Assembly: GCA_030671905.1 (NCBI GenBank)
Contig: DAOVHK010000048.1
Span: 1-10,248, forward strand
DNA: 10,248 nt
From: Clostridia bacterium
GTDB lineage: Bacteria > UBA6262 > WVXT01
Direction of reading: 5' to 3'
Each line of letters begins with the position of its first letter. The first letter of the stretch is position 1. The translations under genes and the position numbers were made by a program. Under the pieces are notes generated by a model. That model did no database searches. It saw nothing but the letters and a program-made list of their open reading frames with translations, and was not told the origin of the DNA. Positions 1-6,688 of the stretch are shown piece by piece.

Positions 1-540
1 CTGGGAGTGGGGCTTCTGAGCATGGTTTCCAATTTTACTCTGGGAAAGGAAAAATACAAACAAAGTGAAGAAGAGATAAAAAAGATTTTAAACAGAAGCG
101 AAGATTTACGTGAGAGATTGACTGAGTTGGTGGATGAAGATATTAGGGTCTATGGCAAAGTATCCAGTGCTTATAAATTGCCCCGTGCAACTGATAAAGA
201 GAAAGAAGTGCGTTCCCAGGCAATCGAAAAAGCCTGTAAGGATGCACTAACTGTTCCTATGGAAGTAGCGCGTTGTTGTATGGAAGGACTGGATCTGGCA
301 AGAAGGCTTGTGGAGATAGGAAATGTTAGGCTAGTCAGCGATGTGGGCGTTGCTGCAGGATTATTGGAGGCTGCCTTGAAGGGAGCAGAGTTCAATGTAA
401 ATATTAATCTAGAAGTGATTGAAGATAAAAACTTTGTGCAAGAGAAAAAGAAGGCGATAGGTTCCTTTGTGAAGGATAGACTAAAAATAAAAGACGAGAT
501 ACTGAAAGAGACCAAAGATAAAATAGAAAACATCACTTAA
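1..540 (+). CDS. fchA: Methenyl-THF cyclohydrolase / formiminoTHF cyclodeaminase family protein (5' end cut off by the window)
   Basis: The reading frame is open from base 1, so the N-terminus lies outside the window. About 180 residues are present of a family that is usually near 205-210. The visible start, LGVGLLSMVSNFTLGKEKY, matches the segment just after the missing N-terminal Gly-rich loop. Downstream are the family blocks 'AYKLPRATDKEKEVR', 'DALTVPMEVARCC' and 'LVSDVGVAAGLLEAAL' followed by 'NVNINL'. Family members either deaminate 5-formimino-THF or, in acetogens and methylotrophs (FchA), interconvert 5,10-methenyl-THF and 10-formyl-THF in the cytoplasm. Because folD follows after 41 bases and CODH genes lie downstream, the cyclohydrolase role is more likely than histidine degradation; this is inference from context. 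The in-frame GTG at 7 is an internal codon, not the start. The family call is firm and the exact reaction less so. Confidence 0.88.
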   Translation: MGVGLLSMVSNFTLGKEKYKQSEEEIKKILNRSEDLRERLTELVDEDIRVYGKVSSAYKLPRATDKEKEVRSQAIEKACKDALTVPMEVARCCMEGLDLARRLVEIGNVRLVSDVGVAAGLLEAALKGAEFNVNINLEVIEDKNFVQEKKKAIGSFVKDRLKIKDEILKETKDKIENIT

Positions 541-542
541 TT

Positions 543-564
543 CCTTCTCCCCTGAGGGAGAGGG
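543..564 (+). repeat. GC-rich hairpin in the fchA-folD gap
   Basis: Nine bases (543-551, CCTTCTCCC) pair with 556-564 (GGGAGAGGG) around the four-base loop CTGA, with one G-U pair. Only three Ts follow, so it is not a classic intrinsic terminator, and the operon continues 18 bases later with folD. It could stabilise or process the mRNA, or be a copy of a short dispersed palindrome. Its CTCCC-N4-GGGAG core is shared with the hairpin at 5775-5792. Confidence 0.6.
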
Positions 565-581
565 TTTATAGGGGGATTAAC

Positions 582-1499
582 GTGGCAGGAAAAATAATTG
601 ATGGTAAATCGCTGGCAGCGAAGTTCAAGGAAGACATTAAAAGGGAAGTTGGACAGTTGAAAGAGAAACATAAAGTAACACCTTTGTTGACAGCAATACA
701 GGTGGGAGAGAACCCTGCCTCAAGAGTCTACATTAAGAATCAGAAGAAGAGTTGCGAAGAAATGGGAATCGATTATCAACTCCACGAATTACCAGAAGCA
801 ACCAGCGAAGAAGAACTTCTCCAATTCGTTGAGAAATTGAATAGAGATGATAAGGTTACTGGCATTATTCTCCAAATGCCTCTTCCTCAACAGATAAATG
901 GACGCGGGGTGCAGATGGCTATTACTCCGATGAAAGATGTTGAAGGGATGAACCCTTCCAATATGGGTATGCTGGTCTATGGAAATCCCAGACTTGCTCC
1001 CTGCACGGCGCTGGCGGCGATGGAGCTACTAAAAAGCACAGGTGTGGATATAAAGGGTAAAGAAGTAACTGTTGTGGGACATAGCGAGATTGTAGGGAAA
1101 CCGATAACTCTCTTTCTACTCTCTTCGATTCTGGAGTCGGCTACTCCCACTGTTTGCCATATTGCCACCAGGGATTTGGCTTCCCATACCAGAAATGCTG
1201 AGATCCTCATTGTCGCCGTGGGAAAGGCGGGATTGATCAAGGGAGATATGATTAAACAGGGAGCAATCGTAATCGATGTGGGTATAAATCGAGTTCCCGT
1301 TCTGGACGAGGCAGGGAAGCCTGTTGTCAGTAACGAAGGAAAACGTAAGATGAAGACAGTTGGCGACGTTGTATTCGAAGAAGCAGTGGAGAAGGCTTCC
1401 TATATTACTCCAGTGCCCGGTGGAGTGGGTCCCCTTACAGTGGTGATGCTGTTAAGAAACACACTTATTGCCTGTAAGTGGCAAAGGGAGAAAAAATAA
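582..1499 (+). CDS. folD: Methylenetetrahydrofolate dehydrogenase (FolD), probably lacking cyclohydrolase activity
   Basis: FolD oxidises 5,10-methylene-THF to methenyl-THF with NAD(P), and usually also hydrolyses it to 10-formyl-THF. The 305-residue length is near the family's usual size. The N-terminal catalytic domain carries VGENPASRVY (41-50) and LQMPLP (97-102, with Gln98). The Rossmann domain carries VVGHSEIVGKP (164-174) and ITPVPGGVGPLT near the C-terminus. Two active-site positions differ from the usual form. The catalytic lysine four residues after Tyr50 (Lys54 in E. coli, Lys56 in human) is Gln54, and the second Asp of the KDVDG motif (Asp121 in E. coli) is Glu121. PCTP is also changed to PCTA. 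Loss of that lysine is known to abolish cyclohydrolase activity in the human enzyme, and a separate FchA-family gene lies just upstream. I infer a dehydrogenase-only enzyme. The start is GTG at 582, with GGGGG at 571-575 as the ribosome binding site. Confidence 0.93.
   Translation: MAGKIIDGKSLAAKFKEDIKREVGQLKEKHKVTPLLTAIQVGENPASRVYIKNQKKSCEEMGIDYQLHELPEATSEEELLQFVEKLNRDDKVTGIILQMPLPQQINGRGVQMAITPMKDVEGMNPSNMGMLVYGNPRLAPCTALAAMELLKSTGVDIKGKEVTVVGHSEIVGKPITLFLLSSILESATPTVCHIATRDLASHTRNAEILIVAVGKAGLIKGDMIKQGAIVIDVGINRVPVLDEAGKPVVSNEGKRKMKTVGDVVFEEAVEKASYITPVPGGVGPLTVVMLLRNTLIACKWQREKK
1486..1490 (+). promoter_or_regulatory. Ribosome binding site deciding the yjbQ-like start
   Basis: GGGAG lies eight bases before the ATG at 1499, inside the end of folD. 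It favours that ATG over the in-frame GTG at 1478, which lies upstream of this site. The folD stop and this ATG overlap by one base (TAATG), which suggests translational coupling. Confidence 0.7.
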
Positions 1500-1924
1500 T
1501 GAGAATAATTTCTAGAAAGATTCGTTTTTCCACTCAGGGGAATGTGGATATTGTCAACCTTACCGAGCGGGTTGTGAGGAATTTAGAGGAGACCGGTCTG
1601 GGGAAGGGGGTGGTTAATATCTTTGTTGCCGGAGCTACAGCGGGGATAACCACTATGGAGTATGAGCCGGGATTGGTGGAAGATTTTCCCGCTGTCATCG
1701 AACGACTCGTTCCCCAGAAGAAAGGTTATCTTCACGATAAGACCCATCTTGACAGTAATGCTCATTCACACCTGAGAGCAGCTCTTCTGGGGCCCTCTCT
1801 GACCGTCCCCTTCGAAAATGGGGAGCTGATTTTGGGAACATGGCAACAGATTATCTTCGTCGATTTTGACAGCCGATCCAGAAAGAGAGAAGTGATTCTA
1901 CAGATAATTGGGGAACAGGAATGA
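1499..1924 (+). CDS. YjbQ-family (UPF0047) protein
   Basis: This 141-residue protein covers the whole of the small YjbQ/UPF0047 fold, whose members are usually about 135-140 residues. The family signature is visible: 'GATAGITTMEYEPG' (about 45-58), a His-rich stretch with His79, His83, His89 and His91 leading into HLRAALLGPS (91-100), and 'GELILGTWQQI' followed by 'VDFDSRSRKR' near the C-terminus. YjbQ homologues have been reported to have a weak, secondary thiamine-phosphate synthase activity, and the true role is unsettled. No other thiamine gene is visible here. It shares one base with the folD stop and its own stop overlaps the next start (ATGA), so it is embedded in the operon. I see no membrane segments or signal peptide. 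The family is clear and the function in this pathway is unknown. Confidence 0.9.
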   Translation: MRIISRKIRFSTQGNVDIVNLTERVVRNLEETGLGKGVVNIFVAGATAGITTMEYEPGLVEDFPAVIERLVPQKKGYLHDKTHLDSNAHSHLRAALLGPSLTVPFENGELILGTWQQIIFVDFDSRSRKREVILQIIGEQE

Positions 1925-3207
1925 AACCTATACTTCAGGTAGCATTAGATTTTATTGATTTGCCCAGGGCATTAAAACTTGCCGGGGAGGCTTTACAGGG
2001 TGGAGCGGATTGGATTGAAGCAGGGACGCCCCTTATTAAAAGTAGCGGATTGGATGCGGTGAGGGAGCTGAGAAAGAGGTTTCCCAAGGCCACGCTGGTG
2101 GCTGATATGAAGATAATGGATGTGGGGAGAATTGAGGTGGAGAGTGCTGCCAAGGCAGGGGCTGATGTGGTGGTTGTTCTCGGGCTGGCCTCTGACTCTA
2201 CCATAAGAGAATGTATTGAGGCAGGAAAACATTACGGAGCAAAGATAATGGTAGACCTGTTAGAAGTTGATGCGCTTTTGGAAAGAGCAAAAGAGGTTGA
2301 GAGAATGGGTGCTGATTATATAGGTGTTCATGCCTCAATAGATGAGCAGATGGAAGGAAAAGCATCTTTTCAAGGAGTGAGAGCAATTGCCGGCAAGACA
2401 GGAATTCCCATTGCTGTTGCTGGAGGAGTCAATTCCGAAAACGCTCATGAAGCAGTGGAGGCAGGGGCGAACATTATTATTGTGGGAGGAGCGATTACTA
2501 AAAACGTAGACGCCAAAAAGGCAACCGCAGAAATTAAAAAGGCAATAGAAAAAAAGATTAAAATCAAAAGCGAACTGTTTAAAAGGGTTTCTGAGAAGAA
2601 TATCAGAGAGATGCTTTCCAAGGTCTCTTCAGCAAACATCTCTGATGCTATGCATCGTCAGGGTGAACTGAAAGGTATTCGTCCAGTATGTTCAGGCATT
2701 AAGATGATCGGACCTGCATTCACAGTGAGGACCTATCCTGGAGACTGGGCGAAGACAGTGGAAGCAATCGATGAGGCACCTCAAGAGAGCGTCATTGTGA
2801 TTGATGCCGGAGGGGTTGAACCGGCAGTATGGGGAGAGCTGGCTACAAACAGTTGCCTGGAAAATAATATAGCGGGAGTAGTAATTGATGGAGCGATTAG
2901 GGATGTGGTAGAAATCAGGAAGCTCAAATTCCCTGCTTTTGCCCGAATTATTACGCCCACAGCAGGCGAGCCTAAGGGATTTGGTGAAATGGGCGTGCCT
3001 GTAAAAGTTGGCGGGATAAGGGTCTTTCCCGGGGATTGGGTCTTTGGAGACGATGACGGAGTAGTAGTCATTCCTCAAAAAAGAGCTGTAGAAATTACCA
3101 ATCGGGCAATGGACGTATTAGAGAAGGAGAACAGGATACGAAAAGAGATTAAACAAAGCGGGACTTTAGGGAAAGTTACAGAACTTTTGAAATGGGAGAA
3201 AAAGTAA
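1921..3207 (+). CDS. Bifunctional 3-hexulose-6-phosphate synthase / RraA-like domain fusion
   Basis: This is a two-domain cytoplasmic protein of 428 residues. Residues 1 to about 212 form an OMP-decarboxylase-superfamily barrel of the HPS type: LQVALD (5-10), WIEAGTPLIK (31-40) with Glu33, the D-x-K-x-x-D metal/catalytic motif ADMKIMD (61-67), His137, and the phosphate-binding AVAGGVN and IIVGGAIT strands. HPS joins formaldehyde to ribulose 5-phosphate, or runs in reverse to supply ribulose 5-phosphate and release formaldehyde. Residues from about 218 to 428 are RraA-like (aldolase/RNase E inhibitor homologue), with 'VIDAGGVEPAVWGELA', 'VIDGAIRDV' (Arg327-Asp328) and 'GDDDGVVVIP'. The same fusion is known in archaea and some bacteria, and the job of its RraA half is not established. 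The ATG overlaps the upstream stop (ATGA), with GGGG about seven bases before it. The isomerase partner (PHI) is not in the window. Confidence 0.9.
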   Translation: MKPILQVALDFIDLPRALKLAGEALQGGADWIEAGTPLIKSSGLDAVRELRKRFPKATLVADMKIMDVGRIEVESAAKAGADVVVVLGLASDSTIRECIEAGKHYGAKIMVDLLEVDALLERAKEVERMGADYIGVHASIDEQMEGKASFQGVRAIAGKTGIPIAVAGGVNSENAHEAVEAGANIIIVGGAITKNVDAKKATAEIKKAIEKKIKIKSELFKRVSEKNIREMLSKVSSANISDAMHRQGELKGIRPVCSGIKMIGPAFTVRTYPGDWAKTVEAIDEAPQESVIVIDAGGVEPAVWGELATNSCLENNIAGVVIDGAIRDVVEIRKLKFPAFARIITPTAGEPKGFGEMGVPVKVGGIRVFPGDWVFGDDDGVVVIPQKRAVEITNRAMDVLEKENRIRKEIKQSGTLGKVTELLKWEKK

Positions 3208-3213
3208 GACATT

Positions 3214-3239
3214 TCCCCTTGAGAAAAATATTTAGGGGG
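3214..3239 (+). promoter_or_regulatory. Possible hairpin hiding the ribosome binding site of the MetE-like gene
   Basis: CCCCT at 3215-3219 can pair with AGGGG at 3234-3238, with one extra T-G pair outside, around a 14-base AT-rich loop. The 3' arm is the only strong ribosome binding site (GGGGG) for the ATG at 3248. Five or six pairs with a large loop is weak, so any control of translation is a suggestion only. Confidence 0.35.
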
Positions 3240-3247
3240 CTAGTAGA

Positions 3248-4309
3248 ATGGAATTTAAAGGAGTGTGTACAGCGATTGGCAGCTTACCCCACCAGGACGT
3301 TGACAGAGCCTGTGAGATAGTGTTGGAGAGTTTTCCTCAAATACCGGTCTGGCCACAACTTCCCAAGCGTAATTTACGGGAGAATATGTATATACAGGCG
3401 AGTGAAAGGATGCCTTGTCTCGTCTTAGATGAGGAGAAAGGAAAGGTCTACTTCCAGACAGAAGGAGATATAAGTGGGGAGTTAGAGAAGTTCTATGAAA
3501 AGATAATAGAGAACAAAGTCGATTATTTTAAGATTAGCGAGGATTACGCAGCAGGGTTCCACGCTTTTATGGAACTTGTTAGAAAGACTCTCTCAAAGGA
3601 GGGGGAGGGAACTGGTATTTTAGCGCTCAAGGGACAACTTATTGGTCCTATTAGTTTCGGCCTTACTGTTACCGACGAAAAGAGAAAATCCATTCTTTAC
3701 CACGAGCAGCTTGTGGATGCAGTAGTGAAGACTTGCGTGATGAAGGCTCGCTGGCAGATTAGAAGAATGAAAGAGGTTTTCCCTCAAATTATTATTTTTA
3801 TAGATGAGCCCTATCTTGCGTCATTTGGTTCTGCTTTCGTCTCACTGAGTAGAGATGAAGTGGTAAATTATCTAAATCAGGTTATCGACTCCATTAAATC
3901 AGAAGGAGCGATTGCCGGGATACACTGTTGTGGGAACACAGACTGGTCGATTCTTATGGACACAAAAGTGGACATTATAAGTTTCGATGCATATAGTTAT
4001 TTGGAAACCATTAGTTTGTACCCAGAAAAGTTAAAAGAATTTTTGAGTCAAGGTCGACACTTAGCATGGGGTATTGTGCCCGCATCCTCCCAGGTAATGG
4101 AAGAGGAGATAAACAGTTTAATTAAAAGATTCGAAGATGGATTGAAACTCTTAAACAGTAAGGGTGTAGAGAGAGAAAGGATTCTAGGGAATTTATTGAT
4201 TACTCCCAGTTGCGGCACAGGAGCTCTGCCGGTAGAGGTTGCTGAGAAAGTAGTGAAGTTGACCAGAGGAGTTTCCGATAATATTAAAGCCAGTTATTTC
4301 CGGGGGTGA
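3248..4309 (+). CDS. MetE-like core methionine synthase, probably folate-independent
   Basis: This 353-residue protein belongs to the UROD/MetE-like superfamily and has only the length of the catalytic barrel, against about 750 residues for full MetE. It carries features of the MetE zinc site: GIHCCGN with His226 and Cys228, and TPSCGTG with Cys322. 'FIDEPYLASFGSAF' (from 184) is the homocysteine-side Asp-Glu-Pro motif. A fourth zinc ligand equivalent to the MetE Glu is not obvious; Asp247 is near the right place. Short MetE homologues (MesA-MesD types) are known that make methionine without methyl-THF, and MesD of Dehalococcoides is linked to the Wood-Ljungdahl corrinoid iron-sulfur protein. 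The setting in a CODH/folate operon makes a MesD-like role attractive, though I cannot assign the subfamily. The start is ATG at 3248 with GGGGG at 3235-3239. Other possibilities are a different corrinoid- or thiol-dependent methyltransferase of the superfamily. Confidence 0.75.
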   Translation: MEFKGVCTAIGSLPHQDVDRACEIVLESFPQIPVWPQLPKRNLRENMYIQASERMPCLVLDEEKGKVYFQTEGDISGELEKFYEKIIENKVDYFKISEDYAAGFHAFMELVRKTLSKEGEGTGILALKGQLIGPISFGLTVTDEKRKSILYHEQLVDAVVKTCVMKARWQIRRMKEVFPQIIIFIDEPYLASFGSAFVSLSRDEVVNYLNQVIDSIKSEGAIAGIHCCGNTDWSILMDTKVDIISFDAYSYLETISLYPEKLKEFLSQGRHLAWGIVPASSQVMEEEINSLIKRFEDGLKLLNSKGVERERILGNLLITPSCGTGALPVEVAEKVVKLTRGVSDNIKASYFRG

Positions 4310-4313
4310 GTGA

Positions 4314-5765
4314 GTGAAGGAGTTAGTCGAACCCTTACAGTGGATAGGGGAAATTTCCCCTCTATCTCCTCCGCATAAGTTATTTCAACAATTTTTGAAT
4401 AGTCGCTATAGCTTTTTCCTGGAAAGCGGAGGTTCTGCAGGCGATTTCAGCAGGTATTCGTTCATCGGTAGTGAGCCCTTTCTTGTGTTCAAGAGCAAGG
4501 GAAAACAGATTGAAATTTGTGAACAAGGACAGACTCAGAGATTCTCGGGAGACCCTTTTGATGTTCTCAAACGGCTCATTTCTCAGTACAACTTAGCTTC
4601 TCCTGGACATTCTCCCTTTCCCGGGGGAGCAGTGGGTTATTTTGGTTATGATTTATGCCATTTTGTGGAAAAATTACCCAGAAAGAGCATTGACGATTTA
4701 GAACTTCCCGACTGCTATTTAGGTTTTTATGACCTGGTGCTATCTTTCGACCACTTAACGGGTAGACTGTTCATCTCTTCTTCGGGTCTTCCGGAAAAAG
4801 AACCGGCCAGAAGAAGAAAGAGAGCCAAGTTGCGTCTGGAAGAAGCGCTGGAGATATTGAACAAAACTTCTCCAGAAGATTTTTCAGTCAGGGAAGAGTA
4901 TAATATCCCGGAGATAAAGTCGAATTTTTCACACTCAGCCTATCTTGACGCTGTAGAGAGAGCCAGGGAGTATATCAGGGCTGGGGACATCTTTCAGGTT
5001 AACCTTTCCCAGAGATTTGTATGTTCTCAGATGGCTTCGCCGTTCATTATATATGAGAAGCTTCGTCGAATTAATCCGGCACCGTTTGCCAGTTTGTTAA
5101 ATTTTCCTGAACTAACTATAGTAAGTGCCTCTCCCGAAAGGTTCTTACGCATATCGGGAAGAAAAGTTCAGACTCGTCCTATTAAAGGCACGCGGCCCCG
5201 GGGTAGAGACAACCTCGAAGATAAAAGGTTAGCTAAGGAACTCTGGGAAAGCGAGAAGGATAAGGCAGAGTTGATAATGATAGTTGACCTGGAAAGAAAT
5301 GATTTAGGGAGAGTTTGTGAATACGGCTCTGTAAGAGTAGCTGAACTCATCACTCTGGAGACCTATCCCACAGTCTTTCACCTTGTTTCTACAGTGGAGG
5401 GAGTGCTAAAAGAAGACAAACACCACATCGACTGTTTAAAAGCCTGTTTTCCGGGAGGGTCAATAACAGGCGCGCCAAAGATAAGGGCTATGGAGATAAT
5501 TGATGAGCTGGAGCCAAATCAGAGGGGTGTTTACACTGGCTCTATCGGATACATAGGATTTAATGGAGAAACTGACCTTAATATTGTAATTAGAACTATG
5601 GTAATCACTGATGGAAAGATATACTTCCACGCTGGTGGCGGAATTGTAGCCGACTCTGATCCCGAGATAGAATATGAGGAGACGCTACATAAAGCCAGAG
5701 CTTTAATAGAAACTCTGACTATGGGGAAAGGGAAAGAGGCGCTTACCCATCCGAGCAGTTTATAG
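4314..5765 (+). CDS. pabB: Aminodeoxychorismate synthase component I (PabB)
   Basis: PabB aminates chorismate, using ammonia from a glutaminase partner, to give 4-amino-4-deoxychorismate on the way to p-aminobenzoate and folate. The 483-residue protein has the N-terminal domain with 'SRYSFIGSEPF' (46-56) and the full chorismate-binding domain: GDIFQVNLSQRF (224-235), SASPERFL (271-278), PIKGTRPRG (289-297), 'VDLERNDLGRV' and PGGSITGAPK (380-389). The key residue is Lys291 in PIKGT. TrpE (anthranilate synthase) normally has Ala there, and in E. coli PabB the equivalent lysine (Lys274) acts as nucleophile. A PabC-like gene follows, which supports this call over TrpE. The start is GTG at 4314, four bases after the previous stop, with GGGGG at 4302-4306 as the ribosome binding site. 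No PabA is encoded in the window, so the glutaminase must lie elsewhere, perhaps shared with TrpG. Confidence 0.9.
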   Translation: MKELVEPLQWIGEISPLSPPHKLFQQFLNSRYSFFLESGGSAGDFSRYSFIGSEPFLVFKSKGKQIEICEQGQTQRFSGDPFDVLKRLISQYNLASPGHSPFPGGAVGYFGYDLCHFVEKLPRKSIDDLELPDCYLGFYDLVLSFDHLTGRLFISSSGLPEKEPARRRKRAKLRLEEALEILNKTSPEDFSVREEYNIPEIKSNFSHSAYLDAVERAREYIRAGDIFQVNLSQRFVCSQMASPFIIYEKLRRINPAPFASLLNFPELTIVSASPERFLRISGRKVQTRPIKGTRPRGRDNLEDKRLAKELWESEKDKAELIMIVDLERNDLGRVCEYGSVRVAELITLETYPTVFHLVSTVEGVLKEDKHHIDCLKACFPGGSITGAPKIRAMEIIDELEPNQRGVYTGSIGYIGFNGETDLNIVIRTMVITDGKIYFHAGGGIVADSDPEIEYEETLHKARALIETLTMGKGKEALTHPSSL

Positions 5766-5774
5766 ACTGTGAAG

Positions 5775-5792
5775 TCCTCCCGAAAGGGAGGG
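5775..5792 (+). repeat. GAAA-tetraloop hairpin in the pabB-pabC gap
   Basis: CCTCCC (5776-5781) pairs perfectly with GGGAGG (5786-5791) around a GAAA loop, a stable GNRA tetraloop, with a further T-G pair outside. No T-run follows, so it is not a typical intrinsic terminator. It sits ten bases after the pabB stop and may act as an mRNA stability or processing element. Its CTCCC-N4-GGGAG core repeats that of the hairpin at 543-564. Confidence 0.6.
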
Positions 5793-5818
5793 GTGGTGGA
5801 GTCGGAAGAATCCTGAAT

Positions 5819-6688
5819 ATGGAGAAAATCTTTCTCAATGGTTCTTTTGTGAATCTTGCCCAGGCAAAAATTTCCGTCTTCGATAGAGGCTTTCTCTATG
5901 GAGATGGTCTATTTGAGACAATGCGAGCCTATTGGGGTGAAGTTTTTCGCCTGGAAGACCATCTGGATAGGCTATTCCGCTCGGCAAAAGAAATAGAGAT
6001 CTCTTTCTCCTATACTCGAAAAGAGCTAAAAAATATAATCAAGAGAATACTAAAAACAAATAATCTTTCCGAAGCCTATATAAGACTTACTCTTTCCAGA
6101 GGAGTTTCCGAGACTGGCTTAATTTCTAAATCTAAATCATCAGCCACTTTAGTAATAGTGGCCAGAAAGTTCAAGCCACTTTCTCCCTCAGAGTATAAAA
6201 GAGGATGGAGAGCTACAGTAGTTGGGCCCAGACAGAATCAGGCGTCCCCTGTATCCAGATTGAAGTCGCTCAACTTTCTAAATAATATATTGGCCAGAAA
6301 AGAGGCAAAAGCCAAGGGAGTTGATGAGGGAATTTTGCTCAATACTATAGGTGATGTTACTGAAGCTTCGACGAGCAATATCTTTTTGGTGAAAAGGGGA
6401 ATTGTAATTACACCACCAGAAGAGTCGGGGTTACTACCCGGGATAACGCGAAGAGTCGTTCTGGAGTTGGCTACCAGCCTGGGACTTAAGGTATATAAGA
6501 GAAGGATTTCCTTAGATGAGCTGATAGGAGCAGAGGAGGCTTTCCTTACTAATTCTTTAATTGAAATTATGCCCCTGACAGAAATCGATGGTCGTCGAAT
6601 CGGCAAGGGAAAGCCGGGCACCCTCACTCAGAGAATTCATAAGGCATATAAAACCCTGGTGAAAAGCGAGGTTGGGAGAGATAAATGA
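5819..6688 (+). CDS. pabC: Class IV PLP enzyme, probably aminodeoxychorismate lyase (PabC)
   Basis: This 289-residue fold-type IV PLP protein has the full family pattern: 'SVFDRGFLYGDGLFETMRAY' near the N-terminus, the Schiff-base lysine in SRLKSLNFLNN (Lys149), 'GILLNTIGDVTEASTSNIF' with Glu182, GLLPGITRR (204-212) and 'EEAFLTNSLIEIMPL'. PabC removes pyruvate from aminodeoxychorismate to release p-aminobenzoate. The same fold covers branched-chain and D-amino-acid aminotransferases, and sequence alone separates these poorly. Position directly after pabB, with a 53-base gap, is the main reason for choosing PabC. The ATG at 5819 has GGAAG about ten bases upstream. The stop overlaps the cooC start by four bases (ATGA), which ties folate-precursor synthesis to the CODH genes in one transcript. 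Confidence 0.78.
   Translation: MEKIFLNGSFVNLAQAKISVFDRGFLYGDGLFETMRAYWGEVFRLEDHLDRLFRSAKEIEISFSYTRKELKNIIKRILKTNNLSEAYIRLTLSRGVSETGLISKSKSSATLVIVARKFKPLSPSEYKRGWRATVVGPRQNQASPVSRLKSLNFLNNILARKEAKAKGVDEGILLNTIGDVTEASTSNIFLVKRGIVITPPEESGLLPGITRRVVLELATSLGLKVYKRRISLDELIGAEEAFLTNSLIEIMPLTEIDGRRIGKGKPGTLTQRIHKAYKTLVKSEVGRDK

Noticed and set aside
543..564. Intrinsic terminator after the FchA-like gene
   Set aside because: The stem is strong but only three Ts follow it, and folD starts 18 bases later on the same strand.
1478..1498. In-frame GTG at 1478 as the start of the YjbQ-family gene
   Set aside because: It adds seven residues not expected for the family and lies upstream of the GGGAG site that is well spaced for the ATG at 1499.
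2692..3078. 128-codon open frame on the minus strand
   Set aside because: It is antisense to the RraA-like domain and has no recognisable motif.
4314..5765. Anthranilate synthase component I (TrpE)
   Set aside because: The PIKGT motif carries Lys where TrpE has Ala, and the next gene is PabC-like with no tryptophan genes nearby.
5775..5792. Intrinsic terminator after pabB
   Set aside because: No T-run follows the stem; the next bases are G-rich and the operon continues.
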